The position numbers were made by a program, and so were the translations under genes. This document shows positions 54,188 through 61,174 of a stretch of DNA of 64,000 bases, one piece after another; position 1 is the stretch's first letter; each line of letters starts with the position of its first letter. Origin of the DNA: BD2-11 sp965115885 (GTDB taxonomy: Bacteria > Gemmatimonadota > Gemmatimonadetes > Longimicrobiales > Gaopeijiaceae); NCBI GenBank assembly GCA_965115885.1, contig OZ220479.1, forward strand, positions 1,240,001 to 1,304,000, given 5' to 3'. Below the pieces are notes generated by a model that made no database searches, had not been told where the DNA came from, and saw only the letters and a program-made list of their open reading frames with translations.

Positions 54188-54580
54188 TCAGAGATCGGGA
54201 CGCAAATCTCCGACTACGATCTCCATCGCCGCCCGCACGAGAGAGAGATTCAGCCCGCGACCGTACCCTTGGTACGCCAGCGTGGAGAGATCGAAGCGGT
54301 CCGCGATCACCACATCTCCTCGAGCCAGTGCGGGATCCACAACATCGCGCACGAACGCCGCCCGCGCCGCCAGAATCAGGAGCAACTCCGACTCCGCAGG
54401 CATATCCAGATCCGTCCTCGCCAACACCACCTCGCGGATGGCCTCACCCAAGGCAGTGGATCCCGGCTTGCGCGCCAAGGTGCAGGCGACGCCCCGCTCC
54501 CGGAGCCATTCCGCCAGCAACGCCGCCTGGGTGGACTTGCCCGCCCCCTCGCCGCCCTCGATCACGATGAAACAGTTCAT
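54188..54580 (-). pseudogene. tmk: Thymidylate kinase, truncated by IS3 copy 2
   Basis: 130 residues remain of about 205-210. P-loop GGEGAGKSTQ at 9-18, RKPGSTALGEAIREVVLA (normally REPGGT) and DRFDLSTLAYQGYGRGL, the DR(Y/F) motif region. Homology ends with EIVVGDLRPDL, and the TGA stop is the first triplet of the IS terminal repeat. The LID region and C-terminal helices are lost, so no activity is expected. TMP kinase is normally essential, so a complete gene should exist elsewhere; the altered motifs suggest this was a divergent second copy. Confidence 0.8.
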
Positions 54581-54781
54581 GACTCGATGCCCAAATCACC
54601 CTGTCGGCGGGTCGCGGTCGCGACCCAAGCACCGTCGCCAGCACCGGCCGGAGAGCTCAGACAGGATATGATAGATAGCGTCACAGGAGGTCGTACCTGC
54701 CCGGAAAAAGCCACCGGGTTCCGCAGAATGCAGAACCGAACGGTTCCCGCCAACACGAGGTGCGGGTTGCCATGTTTGCAA

Positions 54782-55873
54782 CTAGTGTCTCGTCCGTGAA
54801 ATCGCATGACAAAGGCGTCCGATCTTCCCGAGGATCGAATCGGCCGTCGCCGTCCACTTGAACGGCTTCGCGCCCGCATTGTAGTGATCGATGAACCGCT
54901 CGATCCTCTGCTTCAGCTCCGGCACCGACGAGAACGAGCCACGCCGGATCGCCTTGCGTGTGACGATGTTGAACCAGATCTCGATCTGGTTCAGCCACGA
55001 GGAGTACGTAGGCGTGAAGTGGACGTGGTACCGCGGCCTCGCGGCAAGCCATTTCTTGACCTTGACGTGCTTGTGGGTGCAGTAATTGTCCACGATCAGG
55101 TGGACGTCGAGGTCCGGGGGGACGTTGGCGTCCACATGCCTCAGGAAGCTCAGGAACTCCTGGTGTCGATGTCGCGGCTTGCACTGAGCGATGACTCGAC
55201 CGGTCGCCACGTCGAGAGCGGCGAAGAGGTTGGTGGTCCCGTGGCGGGTGTAGCCGTGCGTGACGCCTTCGACGTACCCGAGCCCGAGGGGAAGCATGGG
55301 CTGGGTTCGCTCCAGCGCCTGTGTCTGGCTCTTCTCGTCGACGCAGAGCACCATGGCGTTGTCCGGCGGATTGAGATAGAGCCCCACGACGTCGCGGACC
55401 TTCTCGACGAAGAACGGGTCGTTCGAGAGCTTGAAGTTCTTCTGTCGGTGGGGCTGGATGCCGAACGCCTTCCAGACGGTGTGAACCGTGGTCTTCGAGA
55501 CGCCGACGGCCTCCGCCATGGTGCGGCAACTCCAGTGGGTGCTGCCGTCGGGCGGGCGGGTCTCGAGCGTCCTGCGCACCAGCTCCATCACCTGCTCGTC
55601 GTCGATGGAGCGAGGTCTTCCCGATCTGTGTTCGTCGTAAAGCCCGACGATGCCTTGGGTTCGGAACCGCTCGCGCCACTTGCCCACGGTCTGGCGGCTG
55701 ACGCGGGTCCTGCTGGCGACGGTCGAGTTGTCGAACCCGTCGGCGCACAGCAATACGATCTCGGCGCGGCGCACCAGCCCTGCGGGCATGCTCGACGACC
55801 GCATGATGGACTCGAGCTCCTCACGGGTGTCCCGACCGACTTCGAGCGGCTTCAACGGACGTCCTCGGGGCAT
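54782..55873 (-). CDS. IS630-family transposase
   Basis: 363 residues from ATG 55873 behind AGGAGA. N-terminal helix-turn-helix (NSTVASRTRVSRQTVGKWRE), second HTH (TMAEAVGVSKTTVHTVWKAF), then the DDE domain: D in VLCVDEKSQTQALERTQP, D in HLIVDNYCTHKHVKVKKWL and the final acidic residue in SSWLNQIEIWFNIVTRKAIR. This is the IS630/Tc1 pattern. No disruption, so likely active. The TAG stop lies in the terminal repeat. Confidence 0.92.
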   Translation of the reverse strand: MPRGRPLKPLEVGRDTREELESIMRSSSMPAGLVRRAEIVLLCADGFDNSTVASRTRVSRQTVGKWRERFRTQGIVGLYDEHRSGRPRSIDDEQVMELVRRTLETRPPDGSTHWSCRTMAEAVGVSKTTVHTVWKAFGIQPHRQKNFKLSNDPFFVEKVRDVVGLYLNPPDNAMVLCVDEKSQTQALERTQPMLPLGLGYVEGVTHGYTRHGTTNLFAALDVATGRVIAQCKPRHRHQEFLSFLRHVDANVPPDLDVHLIVDNYCTHKHVKVKKWLAARPRYHVHFTPTYSSWLNQIEIWFNIVTRKAIRRGSFSSVPELKQRIERFIDHYNAGAKPFKWTATADSILGKIGRLCHAISRTRH

Positions 55874-55963
55874 GGCTTCTTCTCCTCTGCTGAGACGGTG
55901 GACCAAGAAACAATGTACCGAACACCCGATAACATGTCCACGAACTTCCAGTACGTAACACTA
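54783..55963 (-). mobile_element. IS630-family insertion sequence
   Basis: Ends begin GTGTCTCGTCC (left) and, reverse-complemented, GTGTTACGTAC (right), each next to a TA (54783-54784 and 55962-55963) as expected for IS630 TA target duplication. It encloses a single intact transposase gene. It lies just upstream of the truncated thymidylate kinase. Confidence 0.75.
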
Positions 55964-56032
55964 GCGTTTTGCGTCCACATCGAACATCACCGCAGTCCGG
56001 GATCTCGGTAAGGGCAAACCTATCAATGTTTT

Positions 56033-56722
56033 TTATTCGAACATCCAAACCAATCTCACATTCATCATTAAGTCTCCTGCGTCTCCGCCCGATGTGTATC
56101 CACCTCCTGCGGAGACTGCGATCCCGTTCTCAATCAAGAAGACGTTCGAAACTGAAAATGTGTTGGAACTCGAAATCTCGTCGTCAAGATCGTCAACCCT
56201 AGTGAAAGAGAGATCGATCATATACCTTTCAGTTACCTGCCCCAAAGCGCCCGCACCGTACACCCGCCTGTCGCTGTCGTCGGCCTCGATCCTGCGACGA
56301 CCCTCGACCGTTGTCGACAAACCACTTACATGTCCGTACCCGAATAATCCATAGAACATCCTGTGCCTGTCGCCGCGGCCTTCGTAGCCCGCCCTTACGT
56401 AGCCTGAAAGAACATTGCTTCTAAACTTAGCGTTTGTAGCCCCCTCGCTAATGTCGAGGCTTCCATTGATTCTGCTGAACCCTGCGGACCCTGCCAGAAA
56501 TAAAGGATTTTCCGATAAACTGATGCTCTTGGAAATCGATGTTCCAACAGCCGTACCACTCCCATCCAAACTGACATCGCCCTCATACTCCTTACCGTAC
56601 GCGGTAAAACTGTAACTGACCTCGACAAGACTGAACGGATCATAATTCTTCAGATTCTGTCCGGCAACAACTTCGGCAAAAGCGGTCGCCAGCACGCAGA
56701 TCGCTATCGGCAGTCCGCACAA
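56033..56722 (-). CDS. Small outer-membrane beta-barrel protein of unknown function
   Basis: 229 residues from TTG 56722, chosen because GGGGG lies just upstream and a signal peptide follows (LPIAICVLATAFAEVVAG). The open frame extends far upstream, but through IS DNA. The mature part alternates polar and hydrophobic residues as amphipathic strands (FSLVEVSYSFTAYGKEYEGD, MFYGLFGYGHVSGLST, YMIDLSFTRVDDLDDE) and ends with MMNVRLVWMFE, near-terminal aromatic. This fits an 8- to 12-strand barrel in the outer membrane. GC is lower than the chromosome. Flanked by IS630 and IS21 pieces, so likely mobile cargo. Confidence 0.7.
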   Translation of the reverse strand: MCGLPIAICVLATAFAEVVAGQNLKNYDPFSLVEVSYSFTAYGKEYEGDVSLDGSGTAVGTSISKSISLSENPLFLAGSAGFSRINGSLDISEGATNAKFRSNVLSGYVRAGYEGRGDRHRMFYGLFGYGHVSGLSTTVEGRRRIEADDSDRRVYGAGALGQVTERYMIDLSFTRVDDLDDEISSSNTFSVSNVFLIENGIAVSAGGGYTSGGDAGDLMMNVRLVWMFE

Positions 56723-56873
56723 TGTTTTTCCCCCTTTCCTACGAAGGATCTCCGCAAAACGCGTCACACGTCTCGAAGTGTCATTTGGCAGCGAGTTTGA
56801 AACTGACGCCGGTTCCCCTCGGTGGCCTGACCCAGCATTTGGCTGACCGAAGTGTCTTTTTAACGTCAGGAAT

Positions 56874-56923
56874 TGCACACTTTTTCGGACGATCCCGGCG
56901 AGCGCAAAAGTGCACACTTTTCG
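56874..56923. repeat. Repeated TGCACACTTTT motifs, probable IS21 terminal repeats
   Basis: TGCACACTTTTTCG at 56874-56887 and TGCACACTTTTCG at 56911-56923, the second inside a palindrome of arms AAAAGTG and CACTTTT. IS21 elements carry several such short repeats inside their ends, which their transposase binds. The opposite end of the element was not found. Confidence 0.5.
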
Positions 56924-57246
56924 CCTCTCCCGCGAGCCCCCGGGGGAGGGCGCCGCCGCCGACCCCGGTCCCGGCCGTCCGCACACCCCTCCGATGGCCC
57001 GAAGCGTAGTGCCGTTGGATCCCCTGGCCGAAGGCGCCGGCGGTCCCGCTCCCCGGCGCCGCGCGATCAGCAGGCTGTCCGCCCCCCGGCGAAGAGCCGC
57101 CCACAGGCCAGCGTCGAGGGCGAGCCCGTCCCTCGGTTCGTCGCGACCGACCGGGCTCGACGCGCAGTTCACCCCTCGCCGCTCATCGCCGAAGCTCTTC
57201 CGCGGCGACCGCTTGGCCGTCGCCCCCGGCGGCCCTCCCGGGTCCG

Positions 57247-57301
57247 CTCCCCCAGGGCCCCGTGCAGGGAGCGCAGCGACCGGAACGGGGCCCTGGGGGA
57301 G
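57247..57301. repeat. 17-bp perfect inverted repeat with 21-nt loop
   Basis: Arms CTCCCCCAGGGCCCCGT (57247-57263) and its exact complement (57285-57301). Very GC-rich. It lies between the IS21 end and the istB remnant. Role unknown; it has no T tract on either side. Confidence 0.85.
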
Positions 57302-57516
57302 GGCGTCGCCGCCCATCCCCATCCCGGCCGTCCGGACACCCCTCGGACCGTGCCCGGCTGGGCTCCTCCCGATCAGCGGACGGAGTGCACCCGCCACCGA
57401 CCGGCCAAAGGCCGTCGCGAACCGGGCGATCCGTCGGTGCAGCGCGCTGCACCTCCTCCGACTCTCGAGCCCTCCCTCCCTCCGGTCCGCGCCCTTCTCC
57501 TGCTCTCCAACGTTCG

Positions 57517-58167
57517 TCATGACCCGCCTCCTCCTCTCCGCGCGTCCGTGTGCGTGTCCTCTCGACCGTCCCGCGCCGCCGCTGCCGACGGATGGATCGC
57601 CCTCGAGATCTCCTTGTGACGCCGCATCCTATACGAGTTGCCCCGGATGTTGATCGTGTGGCTCCGGTGCAGCAGCCGATCCAGCAGCGCCGCCGCCATC
57701 ACCTCATCGTGCAGCACTTCGCCCCACTGCTGGTACGGCTTGTTCGACGTCAACACCGTCGACGCCCGACCGTAGCGCCCGTTGATCAGCTGGAAGAACA
57801 TCCGCGCGCCGTTCGACGTCACCGGCAGGTACCCGATCTCGTCCACCACCAGCAGCGCCGGGTGCATCAACGTCTTCAACCGCCCCGCTGCGTGCGCCTC
57901 CTCGAGCGACTCGATCAGCGCAGCCAGCGTCCCGAAGTAGATCCGCCGCCCCGCTTCAGCCGCCGCCACCGCCAAGCTGATCGCGATGTGCGTCTTCCCC
58001 ACTCCCGGCGGACCCTGCGCGCCGAGCAGCCGCTCGATCGCTTCGCCCGCCGTGCAGCCCCCGCCGTCCACGCTTCTGAACACCTCGTCCAGCGCCTCGA
58101 GCGCGCCCGGCATCTTCAAGTCGGCCAGCTGTGCGGCGATCCGGTTCCTCAGACTCGCCCCCTTCAC
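57517..58167 (-). pseudogene. IS21-family IstB helper ATPase, internally deleted
   Basis: GTG 58167 overlaps the end of the istA remnant (GTGA). The N-terminus SLRNRIAAQLADLKMPGALE, EALDEVFRSVDGGG runs directly into GPPGVGKTHIAISLAVAAAE, the Walker A region. About 70 residues that normally lie between are missing, although the frame is kept. Walker B LLVVDEIGYLPVT, SNKPYQQWGEVLHDEVMAAALLDRLLH and NIRGNSYRM are present, split by normal spacing. IstB remodels target DNA for IstA; loss of the N-terminal half makes this copy doubtful. Confidence 0.8.
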
Positions 58168-58370
58168 GAGCCCCTCCGCCGATCCGCGTAGTACGCCAGC
58201 GGACGCTTCTCGACATCCACGGCAGGCGCCTCCGCCGGCGCCACGTCCGCATCCCCGCTCTCCTCCGGCATCGGCCTCGGCGTCACGAACCGGTAGCCAT
58301 GTGGCGCCAGCGGCAGCAACAGCGGCCGCTCGCGCTCGAACCGATCCGACACCCTCTCCTTCAGGGAGCT
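58164..58370 (-). pseudogene. IS21-family IstA transposase, C-terminal remnant
   Basis: Only the last 60-70 residues are recognisable: ERERPLLLPLAPHGYRFVTP and VDVEKRPLAYYADRRRG, the usual IstA tail before istB. The DDE domain is gone. Upstream lies unrelated sequence leading to an AAA ATPase stub. Confidence 0.65.
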
Positions 58371-58617
58371 CTGGCGCCCCGCTCCGGTCGCTACGCGTGG
58401 CGCCAGAGCTCCGCCGGTATCCCCCCCGAACTTTGGCAGGGCCGACATCTTCGATGCCCGAAATCTCGACGTCCATCCTGTCCGTTGGCACATGTCGCAG
58501 AGGGGCGGTCAACCGACCCTGCGGAGACGCGAAACGCTTGCCTGTCGATAGCCGAATCCACCATCGACACGCATCCAGCACGATGGTCCCAAACCTACAG
58601 CAATCCACCAAAAAAAG

Positions 58618-58770
58618 CGAGGAACCGAGGAGCATCATGCTCTTCGCGTGACGATCAGACCGGATGCGGCGCAGCGCGATCTCCGCCGATTTCAGCACAT
58701 CGTTCCGACCGGCCAGCGTCGGGGGCCGAGATCCCGCACCGGGGGCAAACGGGTTCGTGATGGGATCCAT
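58618..58770 (-). pseudogene. N-terminal stub of an AAA (Cdc6/Orc-like) ATPase
   Basis: 51 residues: MDPITNPFAPGAGSRPPTLA, GRNDVLKSAEIALRRIRSDR, HAKSMMLLG. This matches the start of bacterial AAA ATPases that open NPF.PGAG..PP.LAGR and continue to a P-loop GLRGVGKT. Similarity stops just before the P-loop, so the protein was cut there by mobile DNA. An AT-rich patch upstream (58780-58850, TATATCATTAATTT on the minus strand) is its probable promoter. Confidence 0.65.
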
Positions 58771-58912
58771 CGTTGTGTTTTGTGGAAGTTAGTGCAAATT
58801 AATGATATACGATGAGAAACCACCAATAAACGTACCTAACTCCCTCAAATTTGTACATCCCATCATCCGCGTCGGGAGCTCTGCGAACAAGGGCGCGGTT
58901 GGCCGCCCCGTC

Positions 58913-60553
58913 GGCCCTAGGAGCCTGCGCGGCAGAAAAGGTGGTGGTGTGAGGCGGGTCCGTGGCGCGGAGCGGAAGCAAGGGTTATATTCATTGAACA
59001 CATGGGGTTAGCCAGCGAAGTCCAGCGCACGGGAGAGACCATGGGGACGCGGTTCCGGAAATACCAGCCAGATCAGCAGTTTCTGATTCCGCCCGATCCC
59101 AGGAAGTGGATTCCCGAAGGACATCTCGCGCACCATGTGAGCGACTTGGTGGATTCCGTGGACTTGAGCGCATTCTACGAACGCTACGAGGGGGACGGGC
59201 GGCGCAACAGCCCGTACGCGCCGCGGATGATGGTGAAGCTGTGGGTGTACGGATATGCGACGGGAGTGCGCTCGTCGCGCAAGCTGGCGCGCAAGTTGAT
59301 GGAGGATGTGCCGCTTCGGGTTCTGGCGGCGGGCAACTTCCCGAAGCACCGGACGCTGTGCGACTTTCGCAAGAAGAACTTGGAAGCGTTCAAAGGGTTG
59401 CTGGTGGAGATCGTGCGTCTGGCGCGCGAGATGGGATTCGCGGGACTGGGGCAGGTGGCGGTGGACGGGACGAAGATTCGAGCCAACGCGAGCAAGCGTA
59501 AGGCGATGAGCTATGGACGGATGGGTCCGGAGGAGGAGCGCCTGAAGGAGGAGATCGCGGAGTTGCTGGCGAAGTCGGATGCGGTGGATGCGGAGGAGGA
59601 CGAGCGCGACGAGAGGGGTGCTCGGGGCGAGGAGCGGTTGCTCGAGGAACTGAAGCGTCGGGAGGATCGCTTGGCGGCGATTCAGGCGGCGAAGGAGCGT
59701 CCGGGGCGGAGGCTCGAGCGTTGGACGACGCCCGGGGCTGCGAGCCGGGCCAAGAGCGCAATGCGAAGGGAGGGCAGGCGTACAAGCGGGCGTACGGAGA
59801 GCCGGAGGAGCGTGCGCAGTCGAACTTCACGGATCCGGAGAGTCGGATCATGAAGACGAGCACGGAAGGCTTCCAGCAGTGCTACAACGCGCAGGTGGCG
59901 GTGGACGGGGAGAGCCAGTTGGTGGTGGGGACGGCGGTGACGGACAACGCGAGCGACCAAGGCCAGCTGACCGAGATGGTGGAGGAGGTGGAGGAAGTGG
60001 CGGGAGAGACGCCGCGCAAGGTGCTGGCGGACGCGGGGTACGGAAACGAGGGCGATCTGGCGGCGCTCGAGGATCGCGAGATCGATGGCTACGTTGCGCT
60101 GGGCCGGGAGGGGAAGGAGGTCGAGAAGGCGGACTCGGAGCGGTACCCGGCGCGGGCGCGCATGGTGGAGAAGCTGGCTACCCCGGAGGGTCGTGCGGTG
60201 TACGCGAAGCGAAAATGGATGGCGGAGGCTCCGATCGGGTGGATCAAGGAGGCGATGGGGTTCAGGAGGTTCAGCCTCCGTGGCTTGGAGAGTGTGCGCG
60301 GCGAGTGGGATCTGGTGTGCTTGGCGCTCAACATGCGGCGATTGCACGTCCTGTCGGCGGTGTGAGGGCCAAGCCATCGTGTCCGGGAGCTTCCGGGGTC
60401 CATTGGGACCTGGAATGCGGCGATTTCCTCCGCTGATAATCGGCTCTTGTCGTCATCCGAGCGGTTTGGTTGCCGGAAATCCGGGTTGGAGGCCCGACTG
60501 CCGGGACTTCACGCCCAATCGCAGGCCCTTCTGCCGCGCAAGCTCCTAGGACC
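58913..60553 (+). mobile_element. IS1182-family insertion sequence
   Basis: Inverted ends: left CCTAGGAGCCTGCGCGGCAG at 58916 and right, reverse-complemented, CCTAGGAGCTTGCGCGGCAG ending at 60550, extending by GG(C/T). No clear target duplication. It carries one transposase gene broken by a frameshift. A second, older fragment of the same family is at 50868-51235. Confidence 0.8.
59041..60365 (+). pseudogene. IS1182-family transposase with one frameshift
   Basis: The first part, from ATG 59041 behind GGGAGA, reads FRKYQPDQQFLIPPDPRKWI, HLAHHVSDLVDSVDLSAFYE, RMMVKLWVYGYATGVRSSRK, then the first catalytic segment GLGQVAVDGTKIRANASKRK. Around 59705-59760 similarity moves to the -1 frame and continues AYKRAYGEPEERAQSNFTDP, ESRIMKTSTEGFQQCYNAQV, VLADAGYGNEGDLAALE and the IGWIKEAMGFRRFSLRGLES end. 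All key motifs exist, but in two frames. A single sequencing or replication error would suffice, so it could have been active until recently. Confidence 0.85.
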
Positions 60554-60734
60554 GGAAACCCGAGGGTCGGCGCCGGAACGGCCGGATCGACGGGAGTGCC
60601 CGCTCGGGGACGATTTCTCACGATCCGGGCGACCGATCACCCCCGGCACCCGCTTCGCGATCCTGGCTCCATCTCCTCGGCCTTCAGCATTTCGCCCAGG
60701 TCCAGGTCGTGGCTGAGGCCGCGCTCGGGCGATG
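60366..60734. other. Right end of IS1182 element and flank
   Basis: 370 bases. It holds the IS1182 right terminal repeat at 60529-60553; otherwise no gene is seen. Confidence 0.5.
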
Positions 60735-61001
60735 TCACCGGCAGATAAGTGATCGTCCACCACGAGCAGCGCCGGATGCCATCAGCCGGCCTGCTGCGTG
60801 CGCCTCCTCTAGCGACTCGACCAGCGCGGCCGCGTGCCGAAGCAGATCCTCCGTCCCGCCTCGGCCGCCGCAACCGTCAAGCTGAGGTCGATGCGAGTCT
60901 TCCGACTCCGGGAGGACCTCGCCCAGCGCTTCGAGCGCCCCGGGCGTCTTCAGATCCGCCAGCTGGGCCGCGATCCGATCCCTCCGACTCAGCGCCATCA
61001 C
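60735..61001 (-). pseudogene. Second IS21 IstB remnant, heavily decayed
   Basis: The minus strand reads MALSRRDRIAAQLADLKTPG, ALEALGEVLPE, then ALVESLEEAHAAGRLMASGA, corresponding to the two ends of IstB as in the 57517-58167 copy (RNRIAAQLADLKMPGALEAL, ALIESLEEAHAAGRLKTL). The P-loop is lost (DSHRPQLDG in its place) and the C-terminal half is missing. It is an independent, older remnant of the same family. Confidence 0.7.
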
Positions 61002-61174
61002 GAGATCCCTCGACATCTGCGGAAGGAACCGCCGCCGACGGTTCGCTCTCCTCCCTTCGCCTTCGGAATTCGGAGAGCAAGCGGTCGGCGACCGGCGTCT
61101 CGCGTCCCGTCCCGAAAGGTCCGGCCGATCCCGCCGGAGCGGGGAGGACGGCCGCGGACGCGCCTTCTCCCCCC

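Larger units (their letters stand above)
52698..54190 (-). mobile_element. IS3-family insertion sequence, copy 2 (damaged, inverted relative to copy 1)
   Basis: Same element as 587-2077, on the minus strand. The ends both carry TGAGGTGGTCC. The flanking triplets differ (GAT at 52695-52697, GAG at 54191-54193), so there is no target duplication. Left neighbour is an IS3 remnant and right neighbour a thymidylate kinase fragment, which do not form one sequence when joined. It is therefore likely to mark a deletion or recombination. OrfB carries a 1-base frameshift. Confidence 0.9.
56723..57516. other. IS21-associated non-coding DNA
   Basis: About 790 bases with no supported gene. It includes repeated end-like motifs TGCACACTTTT (56874 and 56911), a 17-bp hairpin at 57247-57301 and two related GC-rich blocks (near 56943 and 57294) sharing CCGGCCGTCCG.ACACCCCT. 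It probably represents one end of an IS21-type element plus duplicated flank. Confidence 0.45.

Noticed and set aside
587..54190. A composite transposon bounded by the two IS3 copies
   Set aside because: The copies are inverted about 50 kb apart with housekeeping genes between, copy 2 OrfB is broken, and the outer flanks show no shared target duplication.
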